Shown: in pieces, positions 25,373 through 33,439 of the stretch | Layout of the letters: the number at the start of each line of letters is the position of its first letter | How positions within the stretch are numbered: the stretch's first letter is position 1 | Source of the DNA: Thermosynechococcus sp. HN-54 | Lineage (GTDB): Bacteria; Cyanobacteriota; Cyanobacteriia; Thermosynechococcales; Thermosynechococcaceae | Assembly: GCF_023650955.1 (NCBI RefSeq) | Contig: NZ_CP098039.1 | Span: 682,001-746,000 of the forward strand | Direction of reading: 5' to 3' | Length of the DNA: 64,000 nucleotides | The notes under the pieces: model-generated | What the model saw: the letters and a program-made list of their open reading frames with translations, nothing else | What the model was told of the DNA's origin: nothing | Database searches by the model: none | Position numbers and translations under genes: made by a program

Positions 25373-27964
25373 ATGAAGCCCATCCGCACGTTTAACGTTC
25401 GTCCCCACTTGCCGCAACGTTTAGAACCCCTGCGGGAACTCGCCTACAACCTCTACTGGACCTGGAACACCGAGGCGATCGCCCTCTTTCGGCGGCTCGA
25501 TCCAGAACTGTGGGAGCAAACCAACCACAATCCCGTTGCCCTGTTGGGACGTATTCGCCAAGATCGCCTCTTGGATGCCGCTGCCGACAATGGCTTTTTG
25601 GCTCAGATGGAACGGGTGATCAGCCAATTTCAAGAATATGTCCAGCCTGTGCAGACGTGGTATCAGCAAACGCGCACCGATGCGCCCCCCGGTGAGTGTA
25701 TTGCCTATTTTTCGTTGGAATTTGGCCTGACGGAGTGCCTACCAATCTATTCTGGGGGCTTGGGGGTGTTGGCCGGGGATCATCTCAAATCTGCTAGTGA
25801 CTTGGGACTCCCCTTAGTGGGCGTCGGGCTACTCTATCAAAAAGGTTATTTTTCGCAGTATCTCAGTGCCGATGGCTGGCAGCAAGAACGCTATCCCAGC
25901 AATGATTTTTATACCCTGCCCCTCAAGCTCGTCACGACTCCCCAAGGTCAAGAGCATCGGATTCGAGTGGACTACCCCAATCGAGAAGTCCAAGCACGGG
26001 TTTGGCAAGTTCAGGTGGGCCGGGTTCCCCTGTATCTTTTAGACACGAACTTGCCAGAAAACAGTACCTACGATCAGCAGATCACCGACTACCTCTACGG
26101 TGGGGACATGGACATGCGCATCCATCAAGAGATGTTGCTGGGGATTGGTGGGGTGCGTCTGCTCCACAGCTTGGGATTGCGGCCAACGGTTTATCACATG
26201 AATGAGGGACACTCCGCCTTTTTATCCCTAGAACGGATTCGCCAACTGATCACCGAAGAGCAGCTCACCTATGATGAAGCCCTTCAAGTGGTCAAGGCCA
26301 GTCAGTTGTTTACCACCCATACCCCCGTGCCAGCGGGAATTGATCTCTTCCCTGCCGATAAGGTGACGTACTATGTGGGTCACTATGCGGAGGCCTTTAA
26401 CCTCTCGCAGCAGGAGTTTCTCTCCCTAGGCCGTGTCAATCCAGGGGCTTTTCAGGAACCCTTTAGCATGGCGAATTTGGCTATTCATACCGCCAGTTTT
26501 GTCAATGGGGTGAGCGCGCTCCATGGCGAAGTCTCCCGCCAAATGTTCCAAGGTCTGTGGCCGAATCTGCCGCCGACGGAGGTGCCGATTACCTCGATTA
26601 CCAATGGCGTCCACGCCCGTAGTCGCGTTTCTGAACCATTGCAATACCTACTGGATATTTACCTTGGCCCGCAGTGGTCTGACGCTCCCTTGGCAGATCC
26701 CCTCTGGTCGCGGGTGAGCAGTATTCCCGATGAAGAACTCTGGCGTATCCATGAGATTTGTCGCTATCAGTTGGTGATGTTTGTGCGATCGCGCCTCCAA
26801 CGCATGCTCGCCGAACAGGGTGCCTCCAGTGCTGAATTGGCACAAGCCGCAGAGGTACTGGATCCAACAGCCTTGACGATTGGTTTTGCCCGTCGCTTTG
26901 CCACCTATAAGCGGGCTACGCTCTTTCTGCGGGATGTGGAACGGCTGCGGCGGATTTTATTGGGATCCGTCCCGCTGAAAACAGGCGCCAAACAGCGGCG
27001 TCCCATTGTCCAATTTGTCATTGCGGGGAAGGCGCACCCCAAGGACAATCCCGGGAAGGAATTGATTCAGGAAATTATTCACTTTACCCGCCAAGAGGGC
27101 ATGGCCAACCACATTGCCTTTATCCCGGACTACGATATGCACGTGGCGAAAATGATGGTGGCGGGCTGCGATGTCTGGCTCAATACCCCCCTGCGTCCCC
27201 AAGAGGCCTCCGGCACCAGTGGCATGAAGGCAGCCATGAATGGGCTACCCAATCTGAGTACGTTGGACGGTTGGTGGGATGAGGCAGACTACGTGAAAAC
27301 GGGCTGGGCCATTGGCCATGGTGAAACCTATGGCGATCGCCACTATCAAGATTTAGTGGAAGCCAACGCCCTCTATGAACGGCTGGAGCGGGATGTCATT
27401 CCCCTATTTTACGATCGCGATGAAAATGGTGTGCCGCGTGGCTGGGTGCAAAAAATGAAGGCAGCCCTTGCTCTGAATACACCTCAGTTTAACACCGCGC
27501 GAATGGTGCGCGAGTATGCCCATCGGGGCTATTTCCCCGCCAGCGATCGCTACTTTATTCTCAAGGAAAATAACTATGCCGCAGCCAAGAAACTGGCGCG
27601 CTGGAAAGCCCATATCTTTGAACACTGGTACTCGATTCAGATCATCAGTGTTGAGACCTCTGCTGAGCACAACCTTGAAGTCAATGAAATTCTTGACGTG
27701 AAAGCGGTGATTGCCCTCGGCGCGCTCTCCCCCAGCGATGTACAGGTGATTTTGTTCCAAGGGCGGGTGAATGACGCCGGTACCCTAGAGGAGACCTGCC
27801 CCACCCTGATGACGTTTGCTGGCACGACCCCCGAAGGCCATAGCCTTTACACCGCTGAGATTAGCTATGACAGTAGCGGCCACCAAGGGATTGCCCTCCA
27901 GCTGCTACCACGCCACGCCTATTTGAGTCATCCCTATGAAATGGGACTGGTGTTGTGGGCTTAG
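25373..27964 (+). CDS. glgP: Alpha-glucan (glycogen) phosphorylase
   Basis: Phosphorolysis of glycogen or maltodextrin to glucose 1-phosphate. 863 residues of the archaeal/Thermus-type subfamily with the DUF3417-like N-terminal domain (LREAYNLYWTWN-like segment at 22-33). The pyridoxal-phosphate lysine lies in EASGTSGMKAAMNG. HMNEGHSAF and THTPVPAGID are conserved substrate-site segments. It functions with the debranching-type glucosidase at 33.4 kb and glucokinase at 48.9 kb, though these are not in one operon. Confidence 0.95.
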   Translation: MKPIRTFNVRPHLPQRLEPLRELAYNLYWTWNTEAIALFRRLDPELWEQTNHNPVALLGRIRQDRLLDAAADNGFLAQMERVISQFQEYVQPVQTWYQQTRTDAPPGECIAYFSLEFGLTECLPIYSGGLGVLAGDHLKSASDLGLPLVGVGLLYQKGYFSQYLSADGWQQERYPSNDFYTLPLKLVTTPQGQEHRIRVDYPNREVQARVWQVQVGRVPLYLLDTNLPENSTYDQQITDYLYGGDMDMRIHQEMLLGIGGVRLLHSLGLRPTVYHMNEGHSAFLSLERIRQLITEEQLTYDEALQVVKASQLFTTHTPVPAGIDLFPADKVTYYVGHYAEAFNLSQQEFLSLGRVNPGAFQEPFSMANLAIHTASFVNGVSALHGEVSRQMFQGLWPNLPPTEVPITSITNGVHARSRVSEPLQYLLDIYLGPQWSDAPLADPLWSRVSSIPDEELWRIHEICRYQLVMFVRSRLQRMLAEQGASSAELAQAAEVLDPTALTIGFARRFATYKRATLFLRDVERLRRILLGSVPLKTGAKQRRPIVQFVIAGKAHPKDNPGKELIQEIIHFTRQEGMANHIAFIPDYDMHVAKMMVAGCDVWLNTPLRPQEASGTSGMKAAMNGLPNLSTLDGWWDEADYVKTGWAIGHGETYGDRHYQDLVEANALYERLERDVIPLFYDRDENGVPRGWVQKMKAALALNTPQFNTARMVREYAHRGYFPASDRYFILKENNYAAAKKLARWKAHIFEHWYSIQIISVETSAEHNLEVNEILDVKAVIALGALSPSDVQVILFQGRVNDAGTLEETCPTLMTFAGTTPEGHSLYTAEISYDSSGHQGIALQLLPRHAYLSHPYEMGLVLWA

Positions 27965-27970
27965 GAGAGA

Positions 27971-28282
27971 GTGAGGTTGCGATTAACGGATCAGCAAGTG
28001 CAGCAAATTTGCCAGACGGTGGCGGAGCTAGTGGGTACCGAGGCCGAGGTGTGGTTGTTTGGTTCGCGGGTGGACGATCGCCTGAAGGGGGGCGATGTGG
28101 ATTTGTTGATCCGGCTCTCCCAACCCGTTGAGAATCCTGCCCTTGTCAGTGCTCGACTCAGTGCCAAAATCAGCCGCGCCATGGCGGGTCGGAAAGTGGA
28201 TATTCTCCTCTGGGCACCCAATCTCCAGCCGCAGCCCATTCATGATTGGGCACAACAAACGGGAGTTCGCCTTCGATGTTGA
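27971..28282 (+). CDS. mntA: MNT-domain nucleotidyltransferase antitoxin (MntA)
   Basis: 103-residue minimal nucleotidyltransferase. The GS at 31-32 and DxD at 42-44 (GSRVDDRLKGGDVDLL) form the catalytic motif. In type VII toxin-antitoxin pairs the MntA enzyme inactivates the HepT toxin by AMPylating it. Start: GTG 27971, or TTG 27977 with GGAG about 8 nt ahead. The stop overlaps the start of the HepT gene (ATGTTGA), so the two are translationally coupled. Confidence 0.85.
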   Translation: MRLRLTDQQVQQICQTVAELVGTEAEVWLFGSRVDDRLKGGDVDLLIRLSQPVENPALVSARLSAKISRAMAGRKVDILLWAPNLQPQPIHDWAQQTGVRLRC

Positions 28283-28752
28283 GTCCTCAAGTTCAGGAAC
28301 GGCTGCATCACCTTTGCGAATTGGTGGAGCGAGAAGTGGCACACCTACAGGTGACGGATCAACGCCTCTTTCAGGAGCCATTTACGGCACGCCGAGCGGC
28401 ACAGTTGGAGGAAGATATTGATCTAGCGGAGCGCGTGGATGCTTTTGTGGCCCGCTTTGGTCGCCTTCAGGATACCCTAGGGAGCAAGCTCTTGCCTGCC
28501 TATCTGAGCGCCTTTGGCGAACCAGTGGCAACTTTTTTAGAAAACCTTGACCGTGCTGAGCGGCTTGGCCTTGTGCCTGATGCGGACGCTTGGTTTACGA
28601 TGCGGCAACTGCGCAATCAAATGGTGCACGATTACATTCGAGATGCAGCCATTTTGGCCACTAGTTTGCAGGCCGCCCATGAGTTTGTGCCTGTTTTGAT
28701 TGAAACTGCCGCTCGCTTTTGCCAACGCATCCAACAGGTCTCCCCTTCCTAA
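28276..28752 (+). CDS. hepT: HEPN-domain toxin (HepT-like)
   Basis: 158 residues, all helical. R113, H118 and Y120 form RNQMVHDY, the Rx4HxY motif of HepT ribonuclease toxins. ATG 28276 overlaps the mntA stop by 7 nt. The arrangement (antitoxin first, toxin second, overlap) is typical of MNT/HEPN type VII systems. The following ABC gene starts 8 nt downstream and may be read from the same transcript. Confidence 0.82.
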   Translation: MLSPQVQERLHHLCELVEREVAHLQVTDQRLFQEPFTARRAAQLEEDIDLAERVDAFVARFGRLQDTLGSKLLPAYLSAFGEPVATFLENLDRAERLGLVPDADAWFTMRQLRNQMVHDYIRDAAILATSLQAAHEFVPVLIETAARFCQRIQQVSPS

Positions 28753-28759
28753 ACGGCCT

Positions 28760-31225
28760 ATGCGATCGCCCGCACCCCAAACAGTTGTTGATCTACCCAC
28801 CGTCACCCTCACCCTCGAAAGTCGGGGGCAAACCTTGACCTACCGGCTGAGCCAACCAGAGCATCGCTTGGGGCGGGATCAACAGTGGGCAGATTTCGTG
28901 GTACCCGATGAGCCACCGTGGTTAGTGATTTCTAGCCGCCATGCCGTTTTTAAGCAACAGGGGGCAACCTACTACCTTTTCGATGGCGATGGCAATCAAC
29001 GCCGCAGTACCAACGGCACGTTCTACAATCGGCAGCGCATCGGCCTTGAGGAAGGCTTTGCCCTAGGGGAAACGCGGCGCCTAGAGATTGGCCAAGATCC
29101 GGCCAACAAAGTGCAGCTACTCGTGCAGATAGAGTTTTCGGGAACTGGCAGTCCCCCTCCCTTACCGCAGCAACGCCGCCTTGTCCTGAAAACCCTGAAG
29201 GAATGGCCGCTGACTTTAGGGCGTCAAGCCAGCAACAGTTATCAGCATTGGCAGCTGGATGCCCCCACGGTGTCTCTGCACCACGCCAGCATTGATCGCA
29301 CGAGTGGGGGTCTCTATGTGCTACGGGATCTCGGCAGCAGCAACGGCACCTATGTCAACGACAAACTGCTCACAGCTCCCCACACGTTGCGCAACGGCGA
29401 TCTCATTCGCATTGGGCCTTTTGTGCTTCTTTACCGTCAGGAGACCCTAGAGATCACGGATCAGGGCAGCCATGTTCGCATTGATGCTTGGGGATTGGAA
29501 CGATGGGTGAAAACCCCCGCAGGCGATCGCCCCCTCTTAGCGGATGTCTGCTTTGTGGCGGAGCCAAAGCAACTGGTGGGGATTGTCGGGGGCAGTGGGA
29601 CTGGTAAATCCACACTGCTCAAGGTGTTAATGGGACTTGCCCCTGTTCAGAAAGGACAGGTCTTGCTCAATGGTCTCAATCTGCATCGCAATATCGCTGC
29701 CTACCGCCACCAGATTGGCTATGTCCCCCAGGAGGATATTTTGCATTCTCGCCTAACCGTAGAGGAAGTTCTGAACTATGCGGCGCAACTGCGCTTACCC
29801 GCGGATACCGATGCCCAAACCCGCAAAGCAGCGATTCAGCGAGTGCTCGAACAGGTGCAGTTAACGGGAACAGAACAGCAACTGGTGGCCAATCTCAGTG
29901 GTGGTCAGCGCAAGCGAGTGAGTATTGCTGTCGAGCTATTGGCCAATCCCAAGCTCTTTTTCCTTGATGAACCCACTTCTGGTCTGGATCCGGGCTTGGA
30001 CTTTTTGCTGATGCAGTTGCTGCGAGAATTGGCGGATCAGGAGCGCACGATTGTCTTGGTTACCCATGCCACAAGTCATGTGAACCTGTGCGATCGCCTG
30101 TTGGTGATGGGAGCCGGGGGGCGCCTTTGCTATTTTGGTCCTAGCGATCGCGCGCTTGCATTCTTTAGCCCTTCGAGCGATCGCCCCCTGCAGTCCGTGG
30201 CTGAAATCTATGCCCTCTTAACCCCCGAAAACAGTGCCCAGTGGAGTCAAAAATTTCGCCAATCCGCTGACTATCAACACTACCTTGCCAGCTACCTCAG
30301 CATGGGGCAGCACTATGAGCGCACCAGTGTTCTGGGGGGTGAGAGTCGTCCCAGTGCCGAACCCCCTCCCCAACAGCCGGCACCGCCTCACCTCTATCAA
30401 TGGCGGGTATTGTGTCAACGCCAGTGGCAACTCCTGTGGCGCGATCGCCTGAGCCTTGTCTTAAATCTCATTAGCGTCCCCATAGCGCTGCTGCTCACCC
30501 GCTTTGCCATCGATCGCTCGCCTTTCCTGCCCCAAGATCCCCCCGGCCTGCTGCAAGCGGCGCAAACGCTGCGCATTCTCTTTGTCTTTACCTGTGCGTG
30601 TCTTTGGGTAGGACTCTCTGGCTGGGCACAGGCCTTGATCACAGAGGTGGCCATCTATCGCCGCGAACGCCTTGCTAATCTCAGTCTCTGGGCCTACATG
30701 GCAGCCAAACTCACCCTTGGCAAGGGCATGGCCTTGGTACAAACCCTCCTCATCACCCTTGTCGGACTATTGGCCTTTGGTCTGCCTAGAGGTGCGCTCC
30801 TCCCTTGGCCAGTGGGCTTTGGCATCACCACCTTCTTGACGCTAGTGGCCAGTCTCTGTTTGGGACTTTTGATCTCCGCTGCCGTGAATAACAGCGATCA
30901 AGCCAGCAAGATTTTACCGCCATTGCTCCTACCCCAAATTATTTTCGCTGGCGTCCTCTTTAAGCTCACGGGCGTTGCAACCGCTCTCTCTTGGCTGACG
31001 ATTGGCCGTTGGACGATGGGTGCCTATGGTGCCTTGATTGATGTCAATGGCATGGTGCCACCGCCTTTAGATTTTGGCCTCTTTGAACCCCCTCCCCAAC
31101 CCTTTGACCCCACCCCCGTCTATGCGCCCACTTGGGGCAATCTCCTCTTGAATTGGGGAATGCTAATTCTGCACAGCCTGATTTACACTGGGGTGGCGAC
31201 GTATCTGCAACGGCGCAAAGGCTAG
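28760..31225 (+). CDS. FHA-domain ABC transporter (ABCG-like, fused permease)
   Basis: About 821 residues from ATG 28760. Two FHA domains come first: HRLGRDQQWAD through STNGTFYNRQR, and TLGRQASNS through SSNGTYVNDK. An ABC ATPase follows: Walker A GGSGTGKST, signature NLSGGQRKR, Walker B LFFLDEP. The C-terminus is an ABC-2-type membrane domain with about six helices. The half-transporter plan suggests a homodimeric exporter. The tandem FHA domains imply regulation by threonine phosphorylation. The start was chosen because ATG 28760 begins just ahead of the first FHA domain; an upstream in-frame ATG lies inside hepT. Confidence 0.88.
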   Translation: MRSPAPQTVVDLPTVTLTLESRGQTLTYRLSQPEHRLGRDQQWADFVVPDEPPWLVISSRHAVFKQQGATYYLFDGDGNQRRSTNGTFYNRQRIGLEEGFALGETRRLEIGQDPANKVQLLVQIEFSGTGSPPPLPQQRRLVLKTLKEWPLTLGRQASNSYQHWQLDAPTVSLHHASIDRTSGGLYVLRDLGSSNGTYVNDKLLTAPHTLRNGDLIRIGPFVLLYRQETLEITDQGSHVRIDAWGLERWVKTPAGDRPLLADVCFVAEPKQLVGIVGGSGTGKSTLLKVLMGLAPVQKGQVLLNGLNLHRNIAAYRHQIGYVPQEDILHSRLTVEEVLNYAAQLRLPADTDAQTRKAAIQRVLEQVQLTGTEQQLVANLSGGQRKRVSIAVELLANPKLFFLDEPTSGLDPGLDFLLMQLLRELADQERTIVLVTHATSHVNLCDRLLVMGAGGRLCYFGPSDRALAFFSPSSDRPLQSVAEIYALLTPENSAQWSQKFRQSADYQHYLASYLSMGQHYERTSVLGGESRPSAEPPPQQPAPPHLYQWRVLCQRQWQLLWRDRLSLVLNLISVPIALLLTRFAIDRSPFLPQDPPGLLQAAQTLRILFVFTCACLWVGLSGWAQALITEVAIYRRERLANLSLWAYMAAKLTLGKGMALVQTLLITLVGLLAFGLPRGALLPWPVGFGITTFLTLVASLCLGLLISAAVNNSDQASKILPPLLLPQIIFAGVLFKLTGVATALSWLTIGRWTMGAYGALIDVNGMVPPPLDFGLFEPPPQPFDPTPVYAPTWGNLLLNWGMLILHSLIYTGVATYLQRRKG

Positions 31226-31418
31226 GACAGCCCTTCTAAAAATCCAAGCTTGAGTAATATGGGTGCTTGCAATAGGTTAGGCCAAGGCGGTATTCAAAGA
31301 TACAACGATCCTCCATCAAATAAGCTAGGCTAGCTTGTTAGCTCCATGTCCTGATATTCGTCCTGACAAAGGATCAGCTTTTCCTAATCCACTGCCCACA
31401 GGATTTAGACAAGCCCCT
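31226..31418. other. Intergenic region before the desaturase gene
   Basis: 193 bases with no small gene. It contains the perfect inverted repeat at 31322-31336 (AAGCTAG-G-CTAGCTT), a candidate operator for the desaturase/hydrolase pair. The desaturase start lies about 82 nt beyond it. Confidence 0.45.
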
Positions 31419-32333
31419 ATGACCCCATCAACGAGTTCCTCTAGCCTGCTCTCGGTGGCCGAGTTGCAAGACCTCAATCAACGCAGCGATTGGGCTGGCC
31501 TACGCCAACTAGCCCTGCATTTAGGCATCATCTGTTTGAGTGGTGCCGTATGGCTGACACAACTGGGAGCGCGCTGGTGGTTGGCTATTCCGGCTCTATT
31601 CCTCTATGGCACCAGTTTGGCAACGATGTTTGCGACGCTCCATGAGTGTTCCCACCGCACGGCTTTTGCGACTCAGCGCCTGAATGATGCGGTGGCGTGG
31701 TTGGCGGGGCTACTGTGCTTCTACAACAGTGATTTTTACCGCCGCTATCACAAATGGCACCATCGCTACACGCAAATTCCCGGCAAAGACCCAGAACTCG
31801 ATGACCCCAAGCCGACCAATTGGCGGGAGTATTTGTGGGAACTGAGTGGCTTGCCTTGGTGGTGGGGTAAACTGCAAACCTTCTGGAATCTGCTCCTTGG
31901 TCGCTTGGAGCGCTATCCTTACATTACGCCAGAAGCCCGTCCCGAAGTGATCCGCTCGGCACGAGTGCAAGTAATGGTTTACATGGGGGCGATCGCCCTC
32001 TCAATGACATTGGGCTATCCTTGGTTTCTCTTGGGCTGGGTGCTGCCCCTTGCAGTGGGTCAGCCCGTACTGCGGTTCATTTTGCTGGCCGAGCACACCC
32101 ATTGCAGTCACGATAACAATGGCTTAACCAACACGCGCACGACGCTGACGCTCTGGCCGATTCGTCTGCTGATGTGGAATATGCCCTACCACACGGAGCA
32201 TCACCTCTATCCTTCCATTCCTTTCCATGCCCTTGCCAAGGCACATGCCTTCCTGAAACCCCATTTGACCCACTGCGTTTCGGGCTACTTTCAGGTGCAC
32301 CGCCAAATTGTGGCGCAGTTTCGCTCCGCATGA
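31419..32333 (+). CDS. Fatty-acid desaturase family membrane protein
   Basis: 304 residues with the three histidine boxes of the di-iron desaturase family: HECSH, HKWHH and HTEHH, plus HTHCSHD between. There are four likely transmembrane helices in pairs. ATG 31419 gives the usual short N-terminus (MTPSTSSSSLLSVAELQ); a longer reading at 31335 lacks support. Substrate and bond position cannot be read from the sequence; a fatty acyl or carotenoid/alkane-type substrate is possible. The stop overlaps the start of the next gene as ATGA, so the two are coupled. Confidence 0.87.
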   Translation: MTPSTSSSSLLSVAELQDLNQRSDWAGLRQLALHLGIICLSGAVWLTQLGARWWLAIPALFLYGTSLATMFATLHECSHRTAFATQRLNDAVAWLAGLLCFYNSDFYRRYHKWHHRYTQIPGKDPELDDPKPTNWREYLWELSGLPWWWGKLQTFWNLLLGRLERYPYITPEARPEVIRSARVQVMVYMGAIALSMTLGYPWFLLGWVLPLAVGQPVLRFILLAEHTHCSHDNNGLTNTRTTLTLWPIRLLMWNMPYHTEHHLYPSIPFHALAKAHAFLKPHLTHCVSGYFQVHRQIVAQFRSA

Positions 32334-33334
32334 GCTGGGGGACGTGGCAAACCCCCAACTTTCCCCTTGCCTGTGGCGTGACGTTGCCAACTTTGAAGCT
32401 TGTCTATGCCACCTATGGAGAGTATCGGGGCAACAATGCCATTCTCTATCCCACCTCCTATGGCGCCCAGCACCCTGATATAGATTGGCTGATCCATCCC
32501 GACGGGATCCTCAATCCCCAAGAGTGGTTTGTCATTATCATCAATATGCTGGGGAATGGCCTCTCTACCTCCCCCAGTAATAACCCCCACTGTGGCCTGC
32601 GGGAAGCGGGCTTTTGGTTTACTCATTGGGACAATATCCGTGCCCAAGCCCAACTGCTGGAAGAGGTTTTTGGTATTGAGCGGTTAGCCCTCATTTATGG
32701 CTGGTCGATGGGGGCACAACAGGCCTATTATTGGGGTGTGCATTTTGGCGATCGCGTCCAACGGATTGCTGCCCTTTGTGGCACCGCCCGCACCACGGAT
32801 CACAATCGCCTCTTTTTGGAGAGTTTGCGGGCAGCCTTGACAGCAGATCCCGCTTGGGAGGGTCAGCAGTTTCAGGGTGTTCCCGATCGCGGGTATCGTG
32901 CCTTTAGCTATATCTATGCCAGTTGGGCAGCCTCTCAGGCCTTCTATCGTCAAGGCATTTACCGCAGCTTAGGCTACAGCTCTCTGGCTGACTATATCCA
33001 ACAGGGTTGGGAAGCCAATTATTGCCGTCGTGATCCCCATGACTTGTTGGCCATGATTGACACGTGGTTGCACTGTGATGTCAGTTCTCTCCCTCCCGAT
33101 GGCGATTACGCAGCTGCCCTTGGGCAAATTACAGCCAAAACCCTCGTGATGGCTAGTAGTACCGACCTTTACTTTACCCCAGAAGATTGTCAGGCGGCGG
33201 CGGCTCTGATTCCCCATGCCCGCTTTCAGGTGATTGATTCAATTTGGGGACACCGCGCGGGCAATCCTCGTCAAAACCCGGCGGATGCTGCGGTGATTCG
33301 CAAAGCCGTAGCGGACCTGTTAGCCACGTCCTAA
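32330..33334 (+). CDS. Alpha/beta hydrolase (homoserine acetyltransferase-like)
   Basis: 334 residues, cytoplasmic. The fold resembles MetX/homoserine O-acetyltransferase. The nucleophile elbow is GWSMGAQQA. The acid is in SSTDLYFTPED. The histidine is in IWGHRAGNP. All three triad positions are intact. The first ATG (32330) overlaps the desaturase stop by 4 nt. MetX identity is not certain; family members also act as esterases or thioesterases. Coupling to the desaturase suggests a lipid-related role (inference). Confidence 0.85.
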   Translation: MSWGTWQTPNFPLACGVTLPTLKLVYATYGEYRGNNAILYPTSYGAQHPDIDWLIHPDGILNPQEWFVIIINMLGNGLSTSPSNNPHCGLREAGFWFTHWDNIRAQAQLLEEVFGIERLALIYGWSMGAQQAYYWGVHFGDRVQRIAALCGTARTTDHNRLFLESLRAALTADPAWEGQQFQGVPDRGYRAFSYIYASWAASQAFYRQGIYRSLGYSSLADYIQQGWEANYCRRDPHDLLAMIDTWLHCDVSSLPPDGDYAAALGQITAKTLVMASSTDLYFTPEDCQAAAALIPHARFQVIDSIWGHRAGNPRQNPADAAVIRKAVADLLATS

Positions 33335-33439
33335 CTTTACTTTCCGCATATTTACTTATTGCGATCGCCCGAGCAGTGAAGGAAGATCTAGCGAATGAGC
33401 CAAAATTGTTCTTTCTAAAGAGAGACCGCTGCCGCATCC

